DNA from: Chryseobacterium defluvii
GTDB lineage: Bacteria > Bacteroidota > Bacteroidia > Flavobacteriales > Weeksellaceae
Reading direction: 5' to 3'
NCBI RefSeq assembly: GCF_014204415.1
Contig: NZ_JACHLE010000001.1
Span: forward strand, 372,001-436,000
DNA: 64,000 bases
Shown here: piece by piece, positions 9,803 through 17,441 of the stretch
Layout: each line of letters begins with the position of its first letter
Position numbering within the stretch: the first letter of the stretch is position 1
Notes under the pieces: model-generated
The model's input: only the letters and a program-made list of their open reading frames with translations
Databases searched by the model: none
What the model was told of the DNA's origin: nothing
Translations under genes and position numbers: made by a program

Positions 9803-11275
9803 ATGGTAAATTTCAGAAAATATATTTCAGGCATAACGGTATTGGCTTCTGGTTTTTTCCTTGCCCAATCTACCGTTTCTACCGTTCTTTACACTCCGGC
9901 TTACGAAAATCAGAAAAGTACTTTAAACCTGCCTTCTCCCATAACTTCGATGGTGGAGAAAGCGATTTTGTCGCCGAAAGAACTTGTAGATATTAATGTA
10001 AACACAATGATGTCGGACCCCGTGCTGAAAAATGCAACCTGGGGATTCGTAGTGTATGACCCGAAAACGAAGAAAGTGATTTCCTCGTATAATGAAAATA
10101 CTCCTTTAGTTCCGGCTTCTACCACAAAATTATTGACTACGGAAACGGCTTTAAGCCTTCTGGGTGAGAACTACCGCTGGATGACCCAGCTGGAATATTC
10201 AGGAAGTATAGATGAAAATGGAGTTTTAAATGGCAATCTTTATATCGTAGGAAGCGGTGACCCGTCTTTGGGTACCAATAAAGCCGGGGCCTGGTCGTAT
10301 AAAGAAATTGTTTCAGACTTCGTAAGCGGAATTTCACGCGAAGGGATCAAAAAGGTAAACGGGGATATTATTATCCAGACAGCGCTTTTCAAAGGTAATA
10401 TTTCAAGACTTCCGGAAAATGTTGTTTGGCTAGAAAACAATAACTACTATTTGCCTGCAGGAACCACGCAAGAGATCAATCCTGCTAACGAAAAACTGAT
10501 CGTAAAGAAAGGAAATAGTTTTTCTGCTGAGAAAAAGTATTTCTATGTTTCCCCTTATATGAATCAGATGGTATATGCCGATAAATATGATGGAGACGGG
10601 ATCTTAACAACAAAATTGCCTGATGCGCCTGCTTATCTGGCTAATTCATTCAAAACTACTCTGGTAAAGAGCGGAGTAAGCGTTACAGGAAAAGTAACTC
10701 CAAGAATGACAGATGGAACGCCTGAAAGCAGAAAAATGATTTCAGCGTACAAATCTCCGACCTTGGCAGATATCGTGTATTATACCAATCAGCACAGTGA
10801 TAACTCATTGGCAGAAGCCCTGCTAAAAACAGTAGGATTTCAGAAACTGGGAGATCAGACCTCAGAATCAGGAAGAAGTGTAGTGACGGAACATTTAAAA
10901 GATATTTCCTTTGATCTGAACGGGCTTAGCTATGTGGATGGAAGCGGGCTTTCTAGAAGCAATCTGGTGACGCCTATTTCTCAGGTGAAATATCTGACCT
11001 CTTTGATGAATGAAAAATATTACAAGACCTATTTAACGTCTTTACCGATCGGAGGACAGTCCGGAACCCTGAAAAGAATGTTTCTGGGAACGGGTAACGG
11101 GCAGATCTTTGCTAAAACAGGAACTTTGAGCAGGGTAAAAACACTGGCAGGATATATGAAGACCAACTCAGGGAAAACCTTGGTATTCTCATTACTGGTG
11201 AATAACTATTCAGGGTCTGTGGATATGGTGAAAAAAAGAATGGAAAAAATCCTTGAACCGGCTCTGGATCTTTAA
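9803..11275 (+). CDS. dacB: D-alanyl-D-alanine carboxypeptidase/endopeptidase, PBP4 type (peptidase S13)
   Basis: A periplasmic penicillin-binding protein that trims or cleaves peptidoglycan cross-links. The three catalytic motifs are present: Ser106-Thr-Thr-Lys109 (SxxK), Ser332-Asp-Asn334 (SxN) and Lys438-Thr-Gly (KTG). The N-terminus has a Sec signal (ISGITVLASGFFLAQS). ATG 9803 follows a purine-rich AAGAAG stretch. A -7-like box TACTTTTG lies at 9705-9712, without a clear -33 partner. Length 490 residues fits the S13 family, which has an inserted domain between SxxK and SxN. A hairpin terminator follows the stop at 11297, so the gene is probably transcribed alone. Confidence 0.93.
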   Translation: MVNFRKYISGITVLASGFFLAQSTVSTVLYTPAYENQKSTLNLPSPITSMVEKAILSPKELVDINVNTMMSDPVLKNATWGFVVYDPKTKKVISSYNENTPLVPASTTKLLTTETALSLLGENYRWMTQLEYSGSIDENGVLNGNLYIVGSGDPSLGTNKAGAWSYKEIVSDFVSGISREGIKKVNGDIIIQTALFKGNISRLPENVVWLENNNYYLPAGTTQEINPANEKLIVKKGNSFSAEKKYFYVSPYMNQMVYADKYDGDGILTTKLPDAPAYLANSFKTTLVKSGVSVTGKVTPRMTDGTPESRKMISAYKSPTLADIVYYTNQHSDNSLAEALLKTVGFQKLGDQTSESGRSVVTEHLKDISFDLNGLSYVDGSGLSRSNLVTPISQVKYLTSLMNEKYYKTYLTSLPIGGQSGTLKRMFLGTGNGQIFAKTGTLSRVKTLAGYMKTNSGKTLVFSLLVNNYSGSVDMVKKRMEKILEPALDL

Positions 11276-11296
11276 AAAATATAATTTACTAATATT

Positions 11297-11331
11297 AAAA
11301 ACCTTTTAATCCATGATTAGAAGGTTTTTTT
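11297..11331 (+). terminator. Intrinsic terminator after dacB
   Basis: The arms AAAACCTT and AAGGTTTT, extended inward by TAATC/GATTA, form a long stem followed by a T run. It directly abuts the promoter box of the next gene at 11332. Confidence 0.85.
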
Positions 11332-11339
11332 TATCTTTG
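11332..11339 (+). promoter_or_regulatory. Promoter -7 box TATCTTTG
   Basis: A perfect TAnnTTTG match 19 bases before the aminopeptidase ATG at 11359. The identical box TATCTTTG precedes hemJ, the deformylase homologue and lysS in this window. Confidence 0.65.
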
Positions 11340-11358
11340 AGTATATAAAAGTCTGACT

Positions 11359-13287
11359 ATGAGAAAACTTTATCTTTTGGTGATCAGCATTTTTGCCATT
11401 CATCCTTTACTATATGCTCAGGACGAGAATATAGAAATGAAAGGACTCATCGCAAAGGAGATGAAGTCTTTTGCTCACAAGATGATTACTTATAATATTA
11501 ATCCTAACACGCTGAATTATGATCTTCAGTATCAGAGGATGGATGTTACCTTAAACCCTTTCGTGAATACTATTTCAGGCTCTGTCACTTCACATTTTAA
11601 GCCTAATCAGGGGATAAGCAGTATCTATTTTGACCTTACGAATACTTTAACGGTTTCTCAGGTAAAACATCACGGTGCTGACCTTGCTTTCCAGCAGCTC
11701 GCAACAAGAGAGATAAAGATAGATTTTCCGGCTTCTCTTCCAGCTAATGTTTTGGACTCTCTTACCATACACTATTCAGGAACACCACCTTCAAACAACA
11801 ATGCTTTTGCTGTAAGTACTCAAGGCGGTACGCCTGTGCTTGCCACTCTTAATGAACCTTACGGAGCCCAGGACTGGTTTCCCACCAAGCAAAGCCTTAA
11901 TGATAAGATAGAACGGTTTGATTTCAAAATCACAACGCCATCTCAATATAATGTGGCATCGAACGGAAAGCTGATGTCGGAAACCATACTCCCAAGCGGT
12001 GAGAAGCTGACCTTCTGGAGGACCATGTATCCCATGACGGCTTACCTGGCTGCTCTTTCCATTACGAATTTTGTGAAACTGAACGATACCATAGGAAATC
12101 CTCCTTTTCCATTCGTGAATTACCTGTATCCTTCTACGGCAGCCAATGCTACGAGTATGTCCAATATTGACTGGACGAAACAGGTCATGAACACTTTTGA
12201 AACCTATTTCGGGCCATATCCTTTCCGGAACGAAAAATATGGGCATATGGAATTCATGTACGGCGGAGGGATGGAGCATCAGACCATGTCTTCGATGGGG
12301 GCATGGAGCAGGGGACTTATAGCCCACGAGCTTGCCCATCAGTGGTTTGGAGATAAGGTGACCTGTGGCGCGTGGAATGATATATGGCTGAATGAAGGTT
12401 TTGCTACCTTTGGGGAGCACGTAGCCTATGAAAAACTACTGATGAGCAATGCCGATTTTATGACCTATCTGTCCGGTCAGAAAGATTTTATCACCAGTGC
12501 GCCCGGTGGAAGCACTTATGTCGCAGATGCTAATCTGTCGAGTGTGGGAACAATTTTTAACGGGAGATTATCCTATTCGAAAGGGGGCTATATTGTAAGA
12601 ATGATCAAATGGATCCTGGGAGAAACTGCATTTTATCAGGCTCTTAAAGACTATCATTCCAGGCCGGCTTTAGCCTATAATTATGTAAGAACCTCAGATC
12701 TGAATGCTTCGTTATTGCAATCTACAGGAAAAGATTTTACAGGCTTTTTCAATGACTGGGTCTATGGCGAAGGGTATCCAACCTATGACATCCGGTGGAA
12801 ACAGGCACCCAATCAGGATATCGTCTTCAAGGTTTCCCAAACCCAAAGCCATGCTTCGGTGGGCTTTTTCGAGATGCCTTTGCCGATAAAAGTAAACGGA
12901 ACGGGTGGTGAAGTTGCTTATTTTGCTCTGAACAATACTTCCAATAACGAGTATTTTGTACAGTCTGTATCCTTCCCGGTGGCAAGTGTTCAGTTTAATT
13001 ATGAATACCAGATCCTGGAAAGAAACTCTACAGTAGCCCAGGACAATGCTTTAAGTACAGAATCTGTGGAGCGCGAAAGCTTTGCTTTATATCCTAATCC
13101 GGCCAATAATGAGATATACGTGAAAGGAGTGGATAAACCTGTGGAATTCACCATTCATTTTACTGACGGAAAACTGGTAAGAAAGGCGGTTTATCATCCG
13201 GGTAAAGCGGTAAACATTGCAGAATTGGTTCCCGGAACTTATATTTTCACAATAAAAGGGAAGAATATTAAATTTGTTAAATATTAA
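11359..13287 (+). CDS. M1 family zinc aminopeptidase with T9SS C-terminal sorting domain
   Basis: A secreted metallopeptidase that removes N-terminal residues from peptides. Zinc ligands are His323 and His327 in HELAHQWFGD and Glu346 in WLNEGFATF. The exopeptidase GAMEN motif appears as GGGMEH (302-307), a known kind of variation. A signal peptide (LYLLVISIFAIHPLLYAQ) starts the protein. The last ~70 residues are a T9SS type A sorting domain: ALYPNPANNEIYV, then VPGTYIFTIKGKN and a final KFVKY. The protein should therefore cross the outer membrane by the same secretion machine that depends on gliding proteins. A terminator follows at 13301. The neighbours are unrelated. Confidence 0.93.
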   Translation: MRKLYLLVISIFAIHPLLYAQDENIEMKGLIAKEMKSFAHKMITYNINPNTLNYDLQYQRMDVTLNPFVNTISGSVTSHFKPNQGISSIYFDLTNTLTVSQVKHHGADLAFQQLATREIKIDFPASLPANVLDSLTIHYSGTPPSNNNAFAVSTQGGTPVLATLNEPYGAQDWFPTKQSLNDKIERFDFKITTPSQYNVASNGKLMSETILPSGEKLTFWRTMYPMTAYLAALSITNFVKLNDTIGNPPFPFVNYLYPSTAANATSMSNIDWTKQVMNTFETYFGPYPFRNEKYGHMEFMYGGGMEHQTMSSMGAWSRGLIAHELAHQWFGDKVTCGAWNDIWLNEGFATFGEHVAYEKLLMSNADFMTYLSGQKDFITSAPGGSTYVADANLSSVGTIFNGRLSYSKGGYIVRMIKWILGETAFYQALKDYHSRPALAYNYVRTSDLNASLLQSTGKDFTGFFNDWVYGEGYPTYDIRWKQAPNQDIVFKVSQTQSHASVGFFEMPLPIKVNGTGGEVAYFALNNTSNNEYFVQSVSFPVASVQFNYEYQILERNSTVAQDNALSTESVERESFALYPNPANNEIYVKGVDKPVEFTIHFTDGKLVRKAVYHPGKAVNIAELVPGTYIFTIKGKNIKFVKY

Positions 13288-13300
13288 ATACATATCAAAG

Positions 13301-13323
13301 CGGACTTTAGTCCGTTTTTTTTA
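13301..13323 (+). terminator. Intrinsic terminator after the aminopeptidase
   Basis: Stem CGGACT/AGTCCG with a two-base loop, followed by a run of eight or more T. Confidence 0.85.
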
Positions 13324-13341
13324 TTTTTGATCATAACTTAA

Positions 13342-13496
13342 GAACCCGTTTAAATTTTATTTCTACCTTTAATCTTTTTAGTGTTCAATTAAACATGCAG
13401 TTTGTCATGCTGGAAGCATCTTTACACAGTATAGAAATCGGAATGCCAAGCTTGACTCCATTGCAAAAAATAAGAGTAATAAATTTAAAAAGGCTC
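13342..13496. mobile_element. Probable 155-bp MITE-like element related to the local IS ends
   Basis: The left end GAACCCGTTTAAATTTTAT resembles the IS-type end GAACCCGTTTAAACTTTTTA seen at 60014. The right end is AAATTTAAAAAGGCTC, which pairs with the left end over 13 of 16 positions as an inverted repeat. A TAA flanks both sides, a possible 3-bp target duplication. No coding capacity lies between the ends. This is an inference from the ends only. Confidence 0.4.
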
Positions 13497-13514
13497 TAAA
13501 TCTTTAAACAGAGA

Positions 13515-14096
13515 ATGAAAAGCATGAAATTTTTTTTAATGGCCTGCTCGTTCAGCAGTGCCTTTCTTTTTTCCCAACAAACGGAATGCGGATTACAGAA
13601 GTCTGAATTTATAGATTTCCCGACAGTAGATAAAGAGAGCATATCATGTATTGCTAAGAATTCTGAAAAGAAAGCTACCGTATTTTATACGCTGGCGAGT
13701 TGGTGTGTACCTTGTGTCAAGCATCTTCCGGATGCGTTACAGCTTGAAAAAGATTTCAATACCGATGTGTATGTGGTTTTGGTAGAAGCTGAAGATGATG
13801 AAAGGATAAAAAGGGCAATTAATATTGTTAAGAGAGCGTCACAGGATGCTAAGATTTTAGTGTTAAAGAACTCAGTCTACAAAGGGGGAGTGAAGAAACG
13901 CAATTCAGCTTTTGTTAAGCAGATCACGCCAAAGCAATTTGAAACCATACCCGATTTCTCAAAATTTATTGTCCTCAATAATCAGGGTGAGGTAGTGATG
14001 GTAACCAACTGGAAAGACTATAAGGAAATTGACCGGAAAAATAGAGAAAATGTGCAGCAAATGCTCTCGCATACCGTCATTCCTTTATTAAAGTAA
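13515..14096 (+). CDS. Exported thioredoxin-fold protein
   Basis: A 193-residue protein with a signal peptide (KFFLMACSFSSAFLFSQQ) and a thioredoxin-like core. The redox motif is Trp-Cys-Val-Pro-Cys in TLASWCVPCVKHLP, preceded by a beta strand (KATVFYT), as in TlpA/ResA-type periplasmic oxidoreductases. A later segment (FIVLNNQGEVVMVTNW) fits the strand after the cis-Pro loop. It probably reduces or forms disulfides in exported proteins; the partner is unknown. A hairpin terminator follows, so it is likely monocistronic. An in-frame ATG three codons in (13524) is an alternative start. Confidence 0.75.
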   Translation: MKSMKFFLMACSFSSAFLFSQQTECGLQKSEFIDFPTVDKESISCIAKNSEKKATVFYTLASWCVPCVKHLPDALQLEKDFNTDVYVVLVEAEDDERIKRAINIVKRASQDAKILVLKNSVYKGGVKKRNSAFVKQITPKQFETIPDFSKFIVLNNQGEVVMVTNWKDYKEIDRKNRENVQQMLSHTVIPLLK

Positions 14097-14123
14097 AGAT
14101 CTTATGAAAATATAAATTACAAT

Positions 14124-14154
14124 GCTGTTTCCTAAAGTTGAAACGGCTTTTTTT
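14124..14154 (+). terminator. Intrinsic terminator
   Basis: Stem GCTGTTTC/GAAACGGC (one G-T pair) with an eight-base loop and a run of T, downstream of the thioredoxin-like gene. Confidence 0.8.
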
Positions 14155-14186
14155 ATTAAATTAGCGCATCTAAAAAATTACTGAAA

Positions 14187-15383
14187 ATGATCTCTAAAAA
14201 GTATCTTGAAAACCTCCGAAACGAACTTAAAAATATTGAGAACGACGGACTTTATAAAAGAGAAAGAATTATCACTTCCCAGCAAAGTGCCGAAATAGAA
14301 GCCAACGGTAAAAAGCTGTTGAACTTCTGTGCCAACAATTATCTGGGATTATCCAACAACCCTGAAGTGATGAAAGCTTCCCAGGATATGATAGGATCTC
14401 ATGGTTACGGAATGTCTTCAGTACGTTTTATCTGTGGAACCCAGGATATTCATAAGCAGCTGGAGCAAAAGATCGCTGACTTTTTAGGTCTTGAAGACAC
14501 GATCCTTTATGCAGCATGTTTTGATGCCAATGGAGGCGTTTTTGAGCCCTTATTTACGGAAGAGGATGCTATTATTTCTGATGAACTGAACCATGCTTCT
14601 ATTATCGATGGAGTTCGCCTTTGTAAAGCAGCGAGATACCGTTATAAAAATAATAATATGGAAGATCTGGAAGCTCAGCTGATTGCCGCTTCCGAAAAAA
14701 ATCATCGCTTTAAGATCATTGTAACGGACGGAGTTTTCTCGATGGATGGCATTGTAGCCAACCTGAAAGGAGTCTGTGATCTGGCCGATAAATATGACGC
14801 TTTGGTGATGGTAGATGATTCACATGCCACAGGGTTCATTGGTAAAACAGGACGCGGAACCCATGAAGCCAATGATGTGATGGGTAGAGTGGACATCATT
14901 ACTTCTACTTTAGGAAAAGCACTTGGTGGAGCTTTGGGAGGATTTACCTCAGGAAAAAAAGAAATTATTGATATGCTTAGACAGCGCTCCAGGCCTTATT
15001 TATTTTCCAATTCTTTAGCGCCGGGAATCGTTGGGGCTGCCTCCAAAGTACTGGATATGATCTCGGAAGATACCTCTCTTCGCGATAAAGTAATGGAAAA
15101 TGCCGGGTATTTCAGAACGCAGATGAAAGCCAAAGGGTTTGATATCCCTGATGGTGATGCTGCTATTGTTCCGGTAATGCTTTATGACGCACCGCTTTCT
15201 CAAAAAATGGCAGAAAGATTAATGGATGAAGGTATTTATGTGATAGGGTTCTTCTATCCGGTAGTACCGAAAGGGAAAGCCAGGATCAGGGTTCAGTTAT
15301 CCGCAGCCCATACAAGGGAACATCTGGATAAAGCTATCGCTGCTTTTGAAAAAGTAGGAAAGGAGCTTGGAGTGATCAAATAA
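14187..15383 (+). CDS. kbl: Glycine C-acetyltransferase (2-amino-3-ketobutyrate CoA ligase)
   Basis: A PLP enzyme of the alpha-oxoamine synthase family that converts 2-amino-3-ketobutyrate and CoA to glycine and acetyl-CoA in threonine breakdown. The PLP lysine is in [17 protein letters not shown]. Other family segments are [42 protein letters not shown] and [12 protein letters not shown]. Length 398 residues equals the usual Kbl size, and the short N-terminus favours Kbl over serine palmitoyltransferase or BioF. The stop codon overlaps the next gene's ATG by one base, so the following lipoprotein is co-translated. No threonine dehydrogenase gene is adjacent. Confidence 0.93.
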   Translation: MISKKYLENLRNELKNIENDGLYKRERIITSQQSAEIEANGKKLLNFCANNYLGLSNNPEVMKASQDMIGSHGYGMSSVRFICGTQDIHKQLEQKIADFLGLEDTILYAACFDANGGVFEPLFTEEDAIISDELNHASIIDGVRLCKAARYRYKNNNMEDLEAQLIAASEKNHRFKIIVTDGVFSMDGIVANLKGVCDLADKYDALVMVDDSHATGFIGKTGRGTHEANDVMGRVDIITSTLGKALGGALGGFTSGKKEIIDMLRQRSRPYLFSNSLAPGIVGAASKVLDMISEDTSLRDKVMENAGYFRTQMKAKGFDIPDGDAAIVPVMLYDAPLSQKMAERLMDEGIYVIGFFYPVVPKGKARIRVQLSAAHTREHLDKAIAAFEKVGKELGVIK

Positions 15384-15820
15384 TGAGAAAACTGGCATTG
15401 ATTTTGGCAATGAGCGTTATTTTGGTTTCATGTAAAGCCAAAATGAATCAGTACATCAAAAACGAAAATAATGTAAAAAAAAGATCCGGAAAGTGGAAGG
15501 AAGAGTATTCTTCAAACGAAGGTACTTATATTGCCGTGGGAAAATATAAGAATGGGGAGAAAGTGGGGGTATGGAAGACTTTTTTTGATAATAAGCTGTA
15601 TCAGAAGGATAAGATCAGAAAAAATATCACCAAAACAAAACGGTATTTTTCTGATGGGACACTGATGGAAAGCGGCCAGTCGAAAATGGATATTTCTACT
15701 AATGAGCGCCACTGGTATTATTTTGATGACTGGAAGTACTACAATGATCAAGGGAAGCTTTTATATATCAAAAAGTATCATTTGGGTAATAAAACTGATA
15801 GTATTTCCTTGGTAAAATAG
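15383..15820 (+). CDS. Small lipoprotein with MORN/YwqK-like repeats
   Basis: A 145-residue lipoprotein with lipobox LVSC (Cys17) after a short hydrophobic signal. The mature part has repeats of the type GKWKEEY, GKYKNGEKVGVWKTFFDNK and YFSDGTLMESGQS, resembling MORN or YwqK-type beta-hairpin repeats found in many Bacteroidota lipoproteins. Its function is unknown. Its ATG overlaps the kbl stop by one base, so the two genes share a transcript, but no biochemical link is evident. Confidence 0.75.
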   Translation: MRKLALILAMSVILVSCKAKMNQYIKNENNVKKRSGKWKEEYSSNEGTYIAVGKYKNGEKVGVWKTFFDNKLYQKDKIRKNITKTKRYFSDGTLMESGQSKMDISTNERHWYYFDDWKYYNDQGKLLYIKKYHLGNKTDSISLVK

Positions 15821-15863
15821 TATAGAATATTATATTTTAAGGTGTATTGGTTTACATATTTTA

Positions 15864-15951
15864 CTTCGATTTCGCTCAGCATGACATAGCAGACAACTAT
15901 GTTAAGGTAAAGCGTACGGTATTAACGATGTCATGCTGAGCGAAATCGAAG
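15864..15951. repeat. Perfect 23-bp inverted repeat (GTCATGCTGAGCG type)
   Basis: Arms at 15864-15886 and 15929-15951 are exact reverse complements, core GTCATGCTGAGCGAAATCG. The loop is 42 bases. It belongs to the same general family as the foldback at 3031-3150. It lies between the kbl operon and the hemJ promoter and could also serve as a transcript end. Confidence 0.8.
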
Positions 15952-16033
15952 CATCTTTCTTACATAAAAACTTTTAAAATATTCAGTTTTTCCAGATCAG
16001 AAGAATTTTATTTTCAAAAATTATATAAAAACT

Positions 16034-16041
16034 TATCTTTG
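16034..16041 (+). promoter_or_regulatory. Promoter -7 box TATCTTTG
   Basis: A perfect TAnnTTTG match, 16 bases before the hemJ ATG at 16058. No convincing TTG is seen at the -33 distance. Confidence 0.6.
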
Positions 16042-16057
16042 TAGCTAATTTTTCCGA

Positions 16058-16606
16058 ATGCTTTACACCATAATAAAAGCTTTACATATCATTTTCATGG
16101 TAAGCTATTTTGCGGGAATTTTCTATCTCGTAAGAATTTTCGTTTACTATAAAGATACTGATGAATTTCCGGAGGAAAAAAAGAATATTCTGAGAGAGCA
16201 GTATATCTTCATGGCCGGAAGGCTGTGGAATATCATTACGGTTCCGGCGGGTGTCATCATGACGGTATGCGGTCTCATCCTGATCTTTCTGAATACAGGC
16301 CTGATGAAAACCCCGTGGTTCCACTTGAAGCTTACTTTCCTGATCGGTCTGGCAATATACCATTACTGGTGCTGGAAAAAAGTAGGGCAGCTGAAAAAAC
16401 TGAACGGAAATACTCTTGAAGTAGCCAATATAAAACTGAGGCAGGCTAATGAGATAGCCACTTTCATCTTATTCTTGGTCGTATTCACGGTGATCTTAAA
16501 ATCTGCGGTGATTGAGTACTGGTGGCAATTAATCGCAGGATTTTTCGTTCTAGTATTTTTGATCATGATAACGGTAAAACTGGTAAATAAAAAAAGAAAT
16601 AAATAA
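16058..16606 (+). CDS. hemJ: Protoporphyrinogen IX oxidase HemJ (CopD/UPF0093 family)
   Basis: A 182-residue membrane protein with about five hydrophobic helices. HemJ oxidises protoporphyrinogen IX late in heme synthesis. The family pattern is clear: IIKALHIIFMVSYFAGIFYLVRIFVYY at the N-terminus (shown here as its parts KALHIIF and YLVRIFVYY), then RLWNIITVPAG, HLKLTFLIGLAIYHYWC and LRQANEIATFILFLVVF. The conserved His of ALHII and Lys of HLK, needed for activity in HemJ, are both present. Automated tools often call this a CopD family protein. It has its own promoter and no heme-synthesis neighbours. Confidence 0.82.
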   Translation: MLYTIIKALHIIFMVSYFAGIFYLVRIFVYYKDTDEFPEEKKNILREQYIFMAGRLWNIITVPAGVIMTVCGLILIFLNTGLMKTPWFHLKLTFLIGLAIYHYWCWKKVGQLKKLNGNTLEVANIKLRQANEIATFILFLVVFTVILKSAVIEYWWQLIAGFFVLVFLIMITVKLVNKKRNK

Positions 16607-16609
16607 AAA

Positions 16610-16700
16610 GTTATAAGTTATGGGTTAAAAGTTATAAGTTGGTTGTACAACAATCAACGGGTAACAGAAAACTCATAATTCATCACTTAAAACTCATAAC
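16610..16700. repeat. Intergenic inverted repeat of the ATAACTCATAACT family
   Basis: The left part has AAGTTATAAGTTATGGG and the right part ACTCATAATTCATCACTT and AAACTCATAACT, imperfect reverse complements of each other. Similar sequence occurs at 26883-26988, 42717-42795 and 45560-45595. It fills the gap between hemJ and gldF. Confidence 0.65.
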
Positions 16701-16708
16701 TAAAAAAC

Positions 16709-17437
16709 ATGTTTGCAATTTTTAAAAAAGAACTTTGGAGCTACTTCGGAAACTGGAGCGCATGGATCATTATGGCGGCCTTCAGTCTGATTGCGGCTCT
16801 CTTTTTGTTTTTTTTCGAGAACGATTCCAATATTTTTGAGATCGGGATGGCTTCCTTACAGAGCTATTTTGTTTTGGTTCCGTGGCTGCTGATGTTCATT
16901 ATTCCGGCACTTTCCATGAAGACTTTTGCGGAGGAGCAACAGACAGGAACATTGAACTGGCTGTTTTCCCAACCTTTAAAGATCTCCGATCTGGTAGTGG
17001 GAAAATTCCTTTCTGTGTGGACGGTGGGCATTCTGTGTCTTATTCCGTCTCTGGTGTATTTGTACACCGTGTATGTATTGGGAGTTCCTGCCGGGAATGT
17101 TGACCTGGGAATGACGTTCGGAAGCTATATCGGTTTAATTATTCTTATTGCAGCCTTTGCCGGAGTCGGGATTCTGGCTTCTTCGCTTTCCCAAAACCAG
17201 ATCATGGCTTATTTACTTGGAGTTTTCATGTGTTTCATCATGTACTTCGGAATCGAGCAGCTGGCGAGCTATAAATTATTAGGCGGGGCAGATTTTATTT
17301 TGCAGAATATCGGTTTTTACCAGCATTTCTTAGCTTTCACACGGGGACTTGTTGATTTTAAGGATGTGGCCTACTTTGTTTTGATTATAGGTGTTTCGTT
17401 AGTATTGTCCAATCATTTTATCCAAAAAAAGAAGTAA
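16709..17437 (+). CDS. gldF: Gliding-motility ABC transporter permease GldF
   Basis: A 242-residue ABC-2 type permease with six predicted membrane segments. The N-terminus FKKELWSYFGNWSAWI and the cytoplasmic segment MKTFAEEQQTGTLNWLFSQP are typical of GldF. In Flavobacterium johnsoniae GldF works with GldG and the ATPase GldA, and the set is needed for gliding. gldG follows after four bases. gldA is not in the window, as is common because it is usually unlinked. Presence here supports a gliding or T9SS-competent flavobacterium but does not prove motility. Confidence 0.93.
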   Translation: MFAIFKKELWSYFGNWSAWIIMAAFSLIAALFLFFFENDSNIFEIGMASLQSYFVLVPWLLMFIIPALSMKTFAEEQQTGTLNWLFSQPLKISDLVVGKFLSVWTVGILCLIPSLVYLYTVYVLGVPAGNVDLGMTFGSYIGLIILIAAFAGVGILASSLSQNQIMAYLLGVFMCFIMYFGIEQLASYKLLGGADFILQNIGFYQHFLAFTRGLVDFKDVAYFVLIIGVSLVLSNHFIQKKK

Positions 17438-17441
17438 GATC

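Noticed and set aside
11791..12420. A 209-residue minus-strand frame opposite the M1 aminopeptidase
   Set aside because: It overlaps the catalytic region of the aminopeptidase, where the sense strand has HELAHQWFGD, and shows no known family.
13322..13329. TATTTTTG box after the aminopeptidase terminator
   Set aside because: It overlaps the T run of the terminator and is about 185 bases from the next gene, so it is probably a chance AT-rich match.
15383..15820. Toxin-antitoxin antitoxin of the YwqK type
   Set aside because: The gene has MORN/YwqK-like repeats, but it is a lipoprotein with a lipobox and has no toxin partner, so only a repeat lipoprotein was called.
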